Source: Daejeonella lutea (GTDB lineage: Bacteria; Bacteroidota; Bacteroidia; Sphingobacteriales; Sphingobacteriaceae). Taken from it: a DNA stretch of 64,000 nt. Position numbers and translations under genes: made by a program. The stretch covers positions 928,943 to 992,942 of the forward strand of contig NZ_FUYR01000001.1 of the NCBI RefSeq assembly GCF_900168015.1, read 5' to 3'. This document shows, in pieces, positions 26,138-34,965 of the stretch. The notes beneath the pieces were generated by a model. It did no database searches, was not told the origin of the DNA, and saw only the letters and a program-made list of their open reading frames with translations. Numbering within the stretch: the stretch's first letter is position 1; each line of letters opens with the position of its first letter.

Positions 26138-26201
26138 GTTGTGTGTTATTGGTTGTAAGTTTTTGAGTTGTTAGTTGCAGGAATCGCGTAATTCGTAATT
26201 A
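26138..26201. repeat. heptanucleotide array H8 inside the pnt operon
   Basis: Units GTTGTGT, GTTATTG, GTTGTAA, an eight-base GTTTTTGA, GTTGTTA, GTTGCAG, GAATCGC, GTAATTC, GTAATTA, then TTAATTA continuing into the pntA1 stop codon. It occupies nearly the whole space between pntA1 and pntA2, so it should be part of the operon transcript. Confidence 0.8.
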
Positions 26202-27329
26202 TTAATTATTAATTATTCCCATAACCCGTTCATTACATATCTCACCGCCGTGGGTGATGCATGCTCCCTTCACCAGGTCGTCTTCAAAGTTGAGATTAAG
26301 TTCCCCATCTTTTTTTATGATCAGCTGCAGAAAATTCAGGATGTTTTTGCCATAGAGCTTGCTCGCATCAGCCGGCATAGTTCCCTGCAGGTTTGAATTG
26401 CCGATGATGGTTACATTTTTATAAGTAACGGTTTCCCGGTCTTTCGTCTGTTCTGTATTACCTCCTGTGACCGAAGCAAGATCAATAATCAGTGAACCCG
26501 TTTTCATTGTATCGAGAACACTATCTGGCAAAAGTATCGGCGCTTTTTTACCAGGGATCTGCGCAGTGGTTATTATAACATCTGCTTTTGCAGCCACTTC
26601 AGCAATTCTTTGCTGCTGTTTCTGTTTATACTCTTCTGACTGTTCTACAGCATAGCCTCCAGCACCCGATGCGTCCTTAGCTCCTTCCACTTCAATAAAT
26701 TTGGCTCCAAGACTCATCACCTCCTCTTTAACCGCTGGTCGCGTGTCAAAGACCTCGACAACTGCCCCTAATCGTTTTGCGGTAGCGATCGCTTGAAGAC
26801 CGGCGACTCCAGCCCCTAATATCATCACTTTCGCAGGTGCGATACTACCGGCTGCTGTCATAAACATTGGAAAATACTTTGGTAGTTGCATGGCAGCCAG
26901 CAGCACGGCTTTATACCCGGCAATATTTGCCTGCGAACTAAGCACATCCATACTTTGTGCCCGTGTAGTCCTTGGCAGCATATCCATGCTGAATGTTGTT
27001 AATCCACTTTTAGCCCAACTGTCTATAATTGAACCTTGCGACAGTGGATTATACATCCCCAAAACTACTGCAGAATTTTTAACAACCTTCAGATCATCGT
27101 CGGATAGGTGATGGATCGTCAGGATTATATCTGACGATTTGAGGACATTTTCTCTGGTTTTAACTTCTGCACCTTCCTGCTGATACAATAAATCTGAAGC
27201 AAATGCTTTGGAGCCAGCATTAGATTCGATCAACACGTCGATCTTTTGTTTTTTAAGAGTCGAGATATGTTCAGGAAGTAAAGAAACCCGTGTTTCGGGC
27301 GAAGGCTCACACAAAATACCAATTGTCAT
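26202..27329 (-). CDS. pntA1: NAD(P) transhydrogenase subunit alpha part 1
   Basis: A 375-residue soluble domain I that binds NAD(H), homologous to alanine dehydrogenase. It opens MTIGILCEPSPETRVSLLP, the usual start with the EtRV motif. The Rossmann segment MILGAGVAGLQAIATAKRLGA is near residues 168-188. The mobile-loop region precedes the NAD-site Gln/Arg-rich YKQKQQQRIAE. It ends at domain I, without membrane helices, because these are encoded separately by pntA2. It is first in the minus-strand pnt operon and divergent from lepA; the 182-base gap carries a further heptad array. Confidence 0.95.
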   Translation of the reverse strand: MTIGILCEPSPETRVSLLPEHISTLKKQKIDVLIESNAGSKAFASDLLYQQEGAEVKTRENVLKSSDIILTIHHLSDDDLKVVKNSAVVLGMYNPLSQGSIIDSWAKSGLTTFSMDMLPRTTRAQSMDVLSSQANIAGYKAVLLAAMQLPKYFPMFMTAAGSIAPAKVMILGAGVAGLQAIATAKRLGAVVEVFDTRPAVKEEVMSLGAKFIEVEGAKDASGAGGYAVEQSEEYKQKQQQRIAEVAAKADVIITTAQIPGKKAPILLPDSVLDTMKTGSLIIDLASVTGGNTEQTKDRETVTYKNVTIIGNSNLQGTMPADASKLYGKNILNFLQLIIKKDGELNLNFEDDLVKGACITHGGEICNERVMGIINN

Positions 27330-27422
27330 GAATGTTCTGCTGTTAAGTGGTTATTGTCTAAAATAGCAAAAAGGAGCTATTGGTCGGCAGAACATCAAAA
27401 AAAATACAATAAACCAGTCGAA

Positions 27423-27491
27423 AGTTGACGGTGGACAGAGGATAGTTTTCCGGTCGTAATTGACAACTGCCCACTTTCAACTGTCAACTTA
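27423..27491. repeat. heptanucleotide arrays H9 (two facing arms)
   Basis: Left arm 27423-27450: AGTTGAC, GGTGGAC, AGAGGAT, AGTTTTC. Right arm 27464-27491: CAACTGC, CCACTTT, CAACTGT, CAACTTA. AGTTGACGGTGG in the left arm can pair with CCACTTTCAACT in the right with mismatches. The right arm ends five bases before the lepA -7 element. Confidence 0.85.
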
Positions 27492-27496
27492 AACCG

Positions 27497-27504
27497 TATC
27501 TTTG
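27497..27504 (+). promoter_or_regulatory. putative -7 element of lepA
   Basis: TATCTTTG, an exact TAnnTTTG match, with only seven bases before the lepA ATG at 27512. It implies a leader of a few bases at most. A heptad array occupies the -33 region. Confidence 0.6.
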
Positions 27505-27511
27505 CGCCTCA

Positions 27512-29299
27512 ATGAAGCACATACGTAATTTTTGCATAATAGCACATATTGATCACGGTAAGAGTACCTTAGCTGACCGTCTCCTTGAGTATACAAATAC
27601 GATCACACAACGGGAGTCGCAGGCTCAGTTGCTCGATGATATGGATCTTGAGCGTGAGCGAGGAATTACAATTAAAAGCCATGCTATCCAAATGGATTAT
27701 ATCCAGGATGGCCAAGCGTATGTTCTCAACCTCATCGACACCCCAGGGCACGTGGATTTCTCCTATGAAGTTTCGAGGTCAATTGCTGCATGTGAAGGTG
27801 CTCTTTTAATCGTAGATGCTTCTCAGGGAATTCAGGCTCAAACTATTTCCAACCTTTACCTTGCCTTGGAGCATGACCTTGAAATAATCCCAATCCTTAA
27901 TAAGATGGACTTGCCCGGTGCAATGCCAGAGGAGGTTAAGGATCAAATTATAGAACTGATTGGCTGTAAACGTGATGAAATTATTCCGGCTTCCGGTAAA
28001 ACTGGACTCGGTGTTCATGACATTTTAAGAGCTATTGTTGAACGTGTACCGGCTCCAAAAGGAAATCCAGATGGTGAACTACAGGCACTGATTTTCGATT
28101 CTGTTTTCAACTCTTTCCGTGGTATCATTGCGTACTTCAAAGTTTTGAATGGAGAGATCCGTAAAGGCGATAAAGTAAAATTCGTTGCCACTGAAAAAGA
28201 TTATATCGCTGAGGAGGTGGGAACCCTGAAACTCACACAGAAACCTAAGGATGTAATTAAGACCGGAGATGTAGGCTACATCATTTCTGGAATAAAAGAA
28301 GCGCGTGAAGTAAAGGTAGGTGATACGATTACTCATAAAGAACGACCTAGCAGCGAACCAATCAAAGGTTTCGAAGAAGTTAAGCCGATGGTTTTTGCCG
28401 GGATCTATCCGGTAGATACGGATGAATATGAAGAGCTGCGTGAAGCAATGCACAAGCTGCAACTTAACGATGCTTCAATTGTTTTTGAACCTGAGTCGTC
28501 GGCTGCATTAGGATTTGGATTCCGTTGCGGTTTCCTTGGAATGCTTCATATGGAGATCATCCAGGAACGTTTGGAGCGTGAGTTCGACATGACTGTCATT
28601 ACAACCGTCCCGAACGTTTCTTATAAAGCATTCACTTCCAAAGGAATTGAAATTGATGTACATAACCCCTCTGATCTTCCCGACCCAAGTAAGCTGGAAC
28701 ATGTTGAGGAGCCTTTTATAAAAGCTAACATTATTACTAAGTCTGAGTTCGTCGGACCGATTATGTCGCTGTGTATCCAAAAGCGCGGCACAATTATAAA
28801 TCAGTCATATTTAACATCAGACCGGGTTGAACTCATCTTTGAAATGCCAATGGGGGAAATCGTATTTGATTTTTATGACAGGTTAAAAACAATTTCAAAA
28901 GGGTACGCTTCATTCGACTATCATCAAATCGGCTACCGGCAATCTGACCTGGTTCGATTGGATATCCTTCTGAACAGTGAACCTGTTGATGCTTTGTCAT
29001 CACTTATCCATCGTACAAATTCATATAACTTCGGTAAGAAGATCTGTGAAAAATTAAGAGAGCTTATTCCGCGCCAGCAATTTGAGATTATTATTCAGGC
29101 TTCTATCGGTGCAAAAATCATCGCACGCGAAACCGTTAAAGCACTGCGTAAAGACGTAACTGCCAAGTGTTATGGAGGAGATATCTCACGTAAACGGAAA
29201 CTTTTGGAGAAGCAGAAGAAAGGTAAGAAGCGTATGCGCCAGGTTGGTAACGTAGAAATCCCTCAAACAGCATTTATGGCTGTTTTGAAGCTTGACTAA
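27512..29299 (+). CDS. lepA: elongation factor 4 (back-translocase LepA)
   Basis: A 595-residue ribosome-associated GTPase. G motifs are AHIDHGKST (residues 11-19), [17 protein letters not shown] and NKMDLP. EF-G-like domains II, III and V follow, and the LepA-specific C-terminal domain contains [17 protein letters not shown] and [24 protein letters not shown]. The length matches LepA (about 595-600). It is divergent from pntA1 with a -7 element very close to the ATG. No signal peptidase gene (lepB) is adjacent, unlike in E. coli. Confidence 0.97.
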   Translation: MKHIRNFCIIAHIDHGKSTLADRLLEYTNTITQRESQAQLLDDMDLERERGITIKSHAIQMDYIQDGQAYVLNLIDTPGHVDFSYEVSRSIAACEGALLIVDASQGIQAQTISNLYLALEHDLEIIPILNKMDLPGAMPEEVKDQIIELIGCKRDEIIPASGKTGLGVHDILRAIVERVPAPKGNPDGELQALIFDSVFNSFRGIIAYFKVLNGEIRKGDKVKFVATEKDYIAEEVGTLKLTQKPKDVIKTGDVGYIISGIKEAREVKVGDTITHKERPSSEPIKGFEEVKPMVFAGIYPVDTDEYEELREAMHKLQLNDASIVFEPESSAALGFGFRCGFLGMLHMEIIQERLEREFDMTVITTVPNVSYKAFTSKGIEIDVHNPSDLPDPSKLEHVEEPFIKANIITKSEFVGPIMSLCIQKRGTIINQSYLTSDRVELIFEMPMGEIVFDFYDRLKTISKGYASFDYHQIGYRQSDLVRLDILLNSEPVDALSSLIHRTNSYNFGKKICEKLRELIPRQQFEIIIQASIGAKIIARETVKALRKDVTAKCYGGDISRKRKLLEKQKKGKKRMRQVGNVEIPQTAFMAVLKLD

Positions 29300-29318
29300 T
29301 GCTGAATGCGCTAATTAT

Positions 29319-29343
29319 CGTTTTTCGCGATTAACGAAAAAAC
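29319..29343 (+). terminator. weak hairpin after lepA
   Basis: CGTTTTTCG and CGAAAAAAC can pair with one mismatch around seven bases. The stem is AT-rich and no T run follows, so it may not terminate efficiently and folD could be read through from lepA. Confidence 0.35.
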
Positions 29344-29390
29344 TGTGTTGAAAAGCCGCAAAATGTGGATAAACTAAGATTTTATTACGA

Positions 29391-30269
29391 ATGCAATTAC
29401 TTGACGGAAAATTTGTTTCAGAAAAATTAAAACTACAAATCGCAGAAGAAGCCGCAGATATCCGGCAAAAAATTGGTCGGAAACCACATCTTGTCGCTAT
29501 CCTTGTCGGGCATGACGGGGGTTCTGAAACCTATGTGGCCAGCAAAATTAAAAATTGTGAGAAGGTTGGATTTGATTCCACGCTTTATCGTTTTGAAAAT
29601 GATATCACTGAAGATGCTCTTTTACAAAAGATCGAAGAAGTAAATAACGATCCCAATACAGATGGCATTCTGGTTCAGCTTCCCTTACCCAAACATATTT
29701 CAGCCGACAACGTAACTGAGCGTATTTCTCCTGAAAAAGATGTGGATGGTTTTCATCCGATAAATCTTGGGCGTATGCAACGGAACCTTCCCTCCTTTCT
29801 TCCGGCTACCCCTTACGGCATACTGTTGATGCTTGCTGAATATAACATAAATACAGCCGGTAAACACTGTGTCGTTGTAGGACGAAGCAATATTGTGGGC
29901 TCACCAATGAGTATCCTGATGGCACGTAACACAAATCCTGGTAATTGTACAGTAACGATCTGCCATAGCAGAACTCCGGATATAAAAAAATTCACGCTTG
30001 ATGCCGATATCCTCATAGTTGCGATTGGAAAGAAGAACTTCATCACCGCGGATATGGTAAAAGAAGGTGTTGTAGTTATTGATGTGGGAATGAACCGAGA
30101 AATCTCAAACGAAACGAAGTCGGGTTATAAATTATATGGCGATGTTGATTTCGACAATGTAGCACCAAAGTCATCCTGGATCACACCGGTACCTGGCGGA
30201 GTTGGATTGATGACGATTGTGGGTCTTCTTAAAAATACGCTAGCATCAGCCAAAAAAGAAATCTATTAG
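29391..30269 (+). CDS. folD: methylenetetrahydrofolate dehydrogenase/cyclohydrolase
   Basis: Bifunctional NADP-dependent enzyme interconverting 5,10-methylene-THF and 10-formyl-THF, supplying formyl groups for purine synthesis. The 292 residues contain the substrate motif [13 protein letters not shown] with catalytic Lys near residue 53, VQLPLPKH, the [10 protein letters not shown] motif, the cofactor segment [14 protein letters not shown] and the C-terminal [11 protein letters not shown]. It starts 91 bases after lepA and is convergent with the Rieske gene, with one base between the two stop codons. No THF riboswitch was recognised. Confidence 0.97.
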   Translation: MQLLDGKFVSEKLKLQIAEEAADIRQKIGRKPHLVAILVGHDGGSETYVASKIKNCEKVGFDSTLYRFENDITEDALLQKIEEVNNDPNTDGILVQLPLPKHISADNVTERISPEKDVDGFHPINLGRMQRNLPSFLPATPYGILLMLAEYNINTAGKHCVVVGRSNIVGSPMSILMARNTNPGNCTVTICHSRTPDIKKFTLDADILIVAIGKKNFITADMVKEGVVVIDVGMNREISNETKSGYKLYGDVDFDNVAPKSSWITPVPGGVGLMTIVGLLKNTLASAKKEIY

Positions 30270-30270
30270 A

Positions 30271-30600
30271 TCACCAGAATTTCCACCAGCTTTCTTTAAG
30301 ACCTAAATATATTCCATCTTCACGTACTTCGGTGGGATATGTATGCACATAGTTACCCTGGCCTAACAGGCCGCGCCCTGTATTTAAATCAAATTCATGC
30401 CGGTGATAAGGACAGACTATATTCCCATTTTTACACCAGCCAAGACTCAGGTCGGCACCCGCATGCGGACATTTGTTTTGGATTACAAATATCTCACCCT
30501 GTGTTTTAACAGCACAAAATGTCCTCCCTGAAGCCTCGATCCGTTTTATAAAATCATCGCCATCCAGGATGTCAGTTTGAAATATTTTAATCCACTCCAT
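30271..30600 (-). CDS. small Rieske [2Fe-2S] ferredoxin-type protein
   Basis: A 109-residue cytoplasmic Rieske protein. Cluster ligands are Cys44 and His46 (NKCPHAGAD) and Cys63 and His66 (VCPYHRHEFD). There is no signal peptide or membrane helix and no fused oxygenase domain, so it is an electron carrier like the NirD or dioxygenase-ferredoxin type. Its partner is unknown: no oxygenase or nitrite reductase is nearby. It is a single gene, convergent with folD and divergent from queE. Confidence 0.9.
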   Translation of the reverse strand: MEWIKIFQTDILDGDDFIKRIEASGRTFCAVKTQGEIFVIQNKCPHAGADLSLGWCKNGNIVCPYHRHEFDLNTGRGLLGQGNYVHTYPTEVREDGIYLGLKESWWKFW

Positions 30601-30661
30601 TTTTGTGTGTCACTGCTGTGTCGCAATACGTATTAATCACTTCACGATCCGCTAAACTAAT

Positions 30662-30669
30662 TATATTTG
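30662..30669 (+). promoter_or_regulatory. putative -7 element of queE
   Basis: TATATTTG, an exact TAnnTTTG match, with 16 bases between it and the queE ATG at 30686. Confidence 0.6.
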
Positions 30670-30685
30670 CATCCTAAATTACAAA

Positions 30686-31309
30686 ATGGCACACCAAATA
30701 CCAGCAGATGGCACCTTATTACCCCTAATGGAAGAGTTCTATACTATTCAGGGTGAAGGTTTTCATTCCGGAAAAGCGGCATATTTCATTCGTCTGGGGG
30801 GTTGCGATGTTGGCTGCCACTGGTGTGATGTTAAGGAAAGCTGGGACGCCGAACTGCATCCGCTTACAGCAGCAGACCAGATTGTAAAAAACGCAGAAAA
30901 ATTTCCTGGAAAAGCAGTGGTTGTCACAGGCGGTGAACCATTAATATATAATCTTGATTACCTTACTGCAGAACTACAGGCTCGGGGCATCAAAACCTTC
31001 ATTGAAACTTCCGGAGCTTATCCGCTGTCGGGAAGCTGGGACTGGATTTGCCTTTCTCCAAAAAAGTTCAAAGCTCCAAGGCCCGACATCAATCCCTTCG
31101 CTGGTGAGTTGAAAGTGATCGTATTTAACAAGAGTGATTTTGCCTGGGCCGAGGAACATGCTCAACATGTTTCAGAAAATTGCAAGCTTTATTTGCAGCC
31201 TGAGTGGTCAAAATCTGCTGAGATGACTCCCTTAATTATAGACTATGTAATGCAGAACCCAAAATGGGAGATCTCGCTACAGACGCATAAATATCTTAAT
31301 ATTCCTTAA
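30686..31309 (+). CDS. queE: 7-carboxy-7-deazaguanine synthase
   Basis: Radical-SAM enzyme converting 6-carboxy-tetrahydropterin to CDG in the queuosine/7-deazaguanine pathway. The 207 residues include FYTIQGEGFHSGKA (substrate and fold motif) and the cluster ligands in GCDVGCHWCD: Cys40, Cys44 and Cys47, a CX3CX2C spacing as in most QueE. VVTGGEPL and the SPKKFKAP segment follow. The other queuosine genes are not in the window. No preQ1 riboswitch was recognised in the 85 bases upstream. Confidence 0.95.
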   Translation: MAHQIPADGTLLPLMEEFYTIQGEGFHSGKAAYFIRLGGCDVGCHWCDVKESWDAELHPLTAADQIVKNAEKFPGKAVVVTGGEPLIYNLDYLTAELQARGIKTFIETSGAYPLSGSWDWICLSPKKFKAPRPDINPFAGELKVIVFNKSDFAWAEEHAQHVSENCKLYLQPEWSKSAEMTPLIIDYVMQNPKWEISLQTHKYLNIP

Positions 31310-31553
31310 TAAATATTTACGCAAATTCTGGAATTAGAAGCTCCTTCGTTTCAGTTCATATAACGTTGCGTGGTGTCGCCTAGCACGGGATTTCGCTTTC
31401 AATCTTGTAATTACTTTGCTGACATCAGCATGCCTGACTGGGATGCAAAGATTTCCATTACAATTATAACGCACCTAAACAGCGAACGAAGCGTTAAATA
31501 CTTATTAACCTTTTAATTTGTATATTTCTAACATCACGTTTCTGCCTTTTGTA
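31310..31553. other. intergenic region with an imperfect long dyad
   Basis: TTGTAAT (31405-31411) and CTTTGC (31414-31419) find inverted partners GCAAAG (31445-31450) and ATTACAA (31457-31463), with weaker matches outside (TAACGTTGCG near 31361 and ATAACGCAC near 31466). It may be a structured leader of the following envelope gene or a decayed palindromic element. No promoter motif matches exactly. Confidence 0.35.
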
Positions 31554-33464
31554 ATGAGAAAAATCCTGTTATTATCTTTACTATTCTGTTCCGCACTGTG
31601 TTTTGGACAAAAAGTAACCACATCCCAAAACAAACTAGCTCAAAAATCCTACCTGCAAGCCAATAAATATATCGGCGATAAGGCATACAATATGGCGATT
31701 ACTGAACTTAAAAAAGCTGTGTCGGAGGATAATAAATTCACTGCAGCATTTCAGCAGCTAGGGGATTTATACAGGCGTATTGAGGACTACCCTAACGCGG
31801 TTAGTAATTATCGAAAAGTTATTGAGATCGATCCGGAATTTCATAATCTCACATATTTCGGACTCGGAGAAAGCGAATTAAACACAGGCGACTATGCGAA
31901 TGCACTTCTCCATTTCCGAAAGTATGCCTCCTTTCCAGGCTTAAGTGACGAAAGTAAAATTAGAACTGCTAAATATATAGCCGACTGTGTTTTCAGTCTG
32001 GAAGCCATTAAAAAACCAGTTAGTTTCAAGCCTGTGAATATGGGTCCAGGTATTAATTCGAACCAGGATGAGTATCTTCCTGTCATCACCGCCGACGAAA
32101 GTAAGATCATATTTACCAAGAAAACCAGTAATAATGAAGATTTCTTTACAAGTGTAAAAAATCAGGAAAAATGGTCAGCGGCAAAAGCGCTCAGTGCAAA
32201 TATCAACACATTTGAGTTTAATGAAGGTGCTCAATGTATTTCACCTGATGGCAATTATCTTTTTTTTACAGGTTGTAACCGGCCGGATGGTTTGGGGCGC
32301 TGCGATATTTACGTCTCAAAATGGGAAGGAAATGAATGGAGCCGTCCTTTTAACCTCGGTGCCCCGATAAATACGCCCGGCTGGGAATCACAACCCTCTA
32401 TCAGTGCCGATGGACGTACTTTATACTTCGTGAGCACACGGAATGGTGGTCGTGGTGGTTATGATCTTTGGAAATCCGACCTAATGGCTGAAGGGTCATG
32501 GAGTGTGCCAGTTAATTTAGGTCCTGAAATAAACACAGCATACGACGAACAATCCCCTTTTATTCACCCTGATGATCAAACCCTTTACTTTTCCTCAAAT
32601 GGTTGGCCGGGCCTGGGTAGTAAAGATCTTTTCATCACGCGTAAAAAAAACCCGGGCGAACAGAAAATAATTTGGGAGAAACCACAAAACCTGGGTTATC
32701 CTATCAATACTTTCGGTGAAGAGAGCGGTTTGAGCATCAGCAGCAGCGGCTGTCTTGCTTTTTTTGCCTCCGATAAACAGGGAGGTTCTGGAGGGTTTGA
32801 TATTTATTCGTTTGAGATGCCTGAAAATTTGCGTCCGAAAAGCGTAACATATGTTAAAGGACTGGTATTCGATAAAAATAATAAACAGGCCCTGGAGGCA
32901 AAAGTTCAGATAATCAATCTCAAAACCAGCTCATTCACGTTCGATGACTTTACCGATGGTGTTGCAGGGGAATTTCTTGCTACAATGACTCCAGGCAATT
33001 CGTTCGCACTTAATGTTTCTAAACCGGGATACATGTTTTATTCTCAAAATTTCACTCCGGATTTAAAAGGGGCGGTCAAGCCATATTTGATAGAAGTGCC
33101 TCTACAAAAAGTGGAGGTAGGCGGAATGGTTGTGCTCAATAATATATTTTTTGAGACAAATAAGTTCGAATTACTTCCAGAATCAAAAACGGAATTAGGG
33201 CATCTAATTACATTCCTACGAGAGAATCCAACTGTAACTATTGAAATTGCAGGTCATACAGACAATGTAGGTGATGATAAGTCAAACCAGCTTCTTTCAG
33301 AAAATCGTGCAAAAACGGTTTATGATTACCTGATTTTTAATAAGGTAAAAGCACCAACACTTAGCTTTAAGGGGTATGGTGAAAGTGCACCAGTTATGGA
33401 CAATTCGACAGAAGAAAATCGGAAAAATAACCGAAGAACGGAATTTAAAATCTTAAAAAAATAA
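31554..33464 (+). CDS. PorE-like TPR/beta-propeller/OmpA-family envelope protein
   Basis: A 636-residue exported protein. I chose the ATG at 31554 because it begins a signal peptide (MRKILLLSLLFCSALCFG, then QKV). The domain order is TPR repeats (about 25-145), a PD40/WD40-like propeller (about 155-420) with repeated SPDG/SADGRTLYF-type blades, a carboxypeptidase-regulatory-like sandwich (about 430-520) and a C-terminal OmpA peptidoglycan-binding domain (about 530-636) with FETNKFEL, EIAGHTDNVGDDKSN and GYGESAP. This is the order described for PorE, a peptidoglycan-anchored type 9 secretion component of Porphyromonas. Unlike PorE I see no proper lipobox (the residues before Cys16 are S-A-L). 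Related OmpA/PD40 paralogues are common, so the specific role is inferred. Confidence 0.82.
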   Translation: MRKILLLSLLFCSALCFGQKVTTSQNKLAQKSYLQANKYIGDKAYNMAITELKKAVSEDNKFTAAFQQLGDLYRRIEDYPNAVSNYRKVIEIDPEFHNLTYFGLGESELNTGDYANALLHFRKYASFPGLSDESKIRTAKYIADCVFSLEAIKKPVSFKPVNMGPGINSNQDEYLPVITADESKIIFTKKTSNNEDFFTSVKNQEKWSAAKALSANINTFEFNEGAQCISPDGNYLFFTGCNRPDGLGRCDIYVSKWEGNEWSRPFNLGAPINTPGWESQPSISADGRTLYFVSTRNGGRGGYDLWKSDLMAEGSWSVPVNLGPEINTAYDEQSPFIHPDDQTLYFSSNGWPGLGSKDLFITRKKNPGEQKIIWEKPQNLGYPINTFGEESGLSISSSGCLAFFASDKQGGSGGFDIYSFEMPENLRPKSVTYVKGLVFDKNNKQALEAKVQIINLKTSSFTFDDFTDGVAGEFLATMTPGNSFALNVSKPGYMFYSQNFTPDLKGAVKPYLIEVPLQKVEVGGMVVLNNIFFETNKFELLPESKTELGHLITFLRENPTVTIEIAGHTDNVGDDKSNQLLSENRAKTVYDYLIFNKVKAPTLSFKGYGESAPVMDNSTEENRKNNRRTEFKILKK

Positions 33465-33465
33465 C

Positions 33466-33894
33466 ATGGAACAAAACTACCAAAATCACGCTCGTACCGT
33501 CTTAGGATTTCATCGAGTGCTATTGATCCTATTGGTCGCTGGTTTAATCGGATCGGGAGTTAACTTGTATGAATCTCTTTACAGCCCCAATCTATACTCT
33601 GCGAGTTTAATTATGCTACTATTCGTTTGCTGCGCTATTATGTACGCATATGTGAGACTATTTCCACTTAAAGCACAGGACCGCGCAATTCGGGCTGAAG
33701 AGAATTTCAGGCACTACATTCTGACCGGCAAAATACTGCCATCAGGATTAACTATGGGACAGATCATTGCACTTCGTTTTGCATCAGATGAGGAACTTCC
33801 ACATCTCTCGGATAAAGCTGTTAAGGAAAATTTACGTCCAAGGGAGATCAAGCAATTTATTCAGAAATGGAAAGCGGATCATCATCGTGTTTAA
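33466..33894 (+). CDS. DUF6526-like membrane protein
   Basis: A 142-residue protein starting two bases after the upstream OmpA-family gene, so probably co-transcribed. It begins MEQNYQNHARTVLGFH, which I associate with the DUF6526 family. Two membrane helices (about 18-36 and 47-66) are followed by a cytoplasmic tail with RLFPLKAQDRAIRAEEN, an LRFASDEELP segment and a charged end. Its function is unknown. Confidence 0.75.
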   Translation: MEQNYQNHARTVLGFHRVLLILLVAGLIGSGVNLYESLYSPNLYSASLIMLLFVCCAIMYAYVRLFPLKAQDRAIRAEENFRHYILTGKILPSGLTMGQIIALRFASDEELPHLSDKAVKENLRPREIKQFIQKWKADHHRV

Positions 33895-34007
33895 ATTTAT
33901 CTTTCTCGTTTACAGGAAATTACAGCGATATGTCGCTAACGGGTGTAACCATCTAACTTTTTTGTTTCATAGCTTTTCACTCTAGTCTTTTTGTTAGATT
34001 TACTAGT

Positions 34008-34964
34008 ATGAAAATAAAAATCCTTCTGGCCATGTTGCTTTCGGCGCTCGAAATCTTTGCTCAGCATCCTGAAACGACCATATCTAACGGACTTATTGAA
34101 GCGAAACTTTATCTTCCGGATGCAACCAATGGTTTCTACCGTGCCACCAGGTTCGACTGGGCGGGTGTAGTTTCAAGTTTGAAATATAAAAATCATGAAT
34201 ATTTTGGGCAATGGTATGCAAAGCATGACCCCAAAGTACATGATGCGATCCAGGGCCCAGTCGAAGCCTTTGATCCGATAGGATATGACGCTGTAAAACC
34301 TGGCGAGTCGTTCGTAAAAATTGGAGTTGGGTCATTGAAAAAAATTAATGCTAATCCCTATCGATTTTCCAGCCCATTCGAGATCGTAAATGCTGGAGAA
34401 TGGAAGGTTAAGAAGAAAAAGAACGCAGTTACATTCGTTCATGAGCTCCACGATGCAAATGGCTATGCATATATTTATACCAAGACGTTGCGCCTGTTAA
34501 AGAATAAACCTGTATTAGTGCTCGAACATAGCCTTAAGAATATTGGAAAAAACCTCATTGAAACCAGTACCTTCAATCACAACTTCTTTGTTATTGATAA
34601 ACAACCAACCGGACCAGACTTCACAGTTACACTACCTTTTGAGATCAATAATCAGTCTGCTGGTAAGAATTTGATGAAATTTGAAAACAAACAAATGAAC
34701 TACCTCAAGGTGCTTACTAAAGGTGAGAGCACAATGGAATATCCAAAAGGTTTTACGGGCGACAGAGTTGAAGATTACGACTTTACCGTGGCCAATTCCC
34801 GCACCGGAGCAAGTGTGAGAATCACCGCAGATAAGCCCTTATCGAACTTTATGTATTGGTCTGTGCCCACAACACTCAGTCCGGAACCCTTTATAAAAAT
34901 AAAAGCCTTACCGGGCGAAACATTTAAATGGAATATCAATTACGAGTTTAGCAGTATTAATTAA
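34008..34964 (+). CDS. secreted protein of unknown function, aldose-epimerase-like
   Basis: A 318-residue exported protein with a signal peptide (MKIKILLAMLLSALEIFA, then QHPE). The beta-rich body with ISNGLIEAKLYLPD, YRATRFDWAG, a mid EHSLKNIGKN segment, FNHNFFV and a C-terminal IKALPGETFKWNINYEF resembles galactose-mutarotase-like supersandwich proteins. I cannot confirm catalytic His/Glu positions. The next gene, a sugar isomerase-like TIM barrel, starts one base after the stop. The pair probably acts on an extracytoplasmic sugar. Confidence 0.65.
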   Translation: MKIKILLAMLLSALEIFAQHPETTISNGLIEAKLYLPDATNGFYRATRFDWAGVVSSLKYKNHEYFGQWYAKHDPKVHDAIQGPVEAFDPIGYDAVKPGESFVKIGVGSLKKINANPYRFSSPFEIVNAGEWKVKKKKNAVTFVHELHDANGYAYIYTKTLRLLKNKPVLVLEHSLKNIGKNLIETSTFNHNFFVIDKQPTGPDFTVTLPFEINNQSAGKNLMKFENKQMNYLKVLTKGESTMEYPKGFTGDRVEDYDFTVANSRTGASVRITADKPLSNFMYWSVPTTLSPEPFIKIKALPGETFKWNINYEFSSIN

Positions 34965-34965
34965 T

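Noticed and set aside
30601-30685. Possible preQ1 riboswitch before queE
   Set aside because: Only 85 bases with a promoter element close to the ATG. No H-type pseudoknot motif or A-rich tail was seen.
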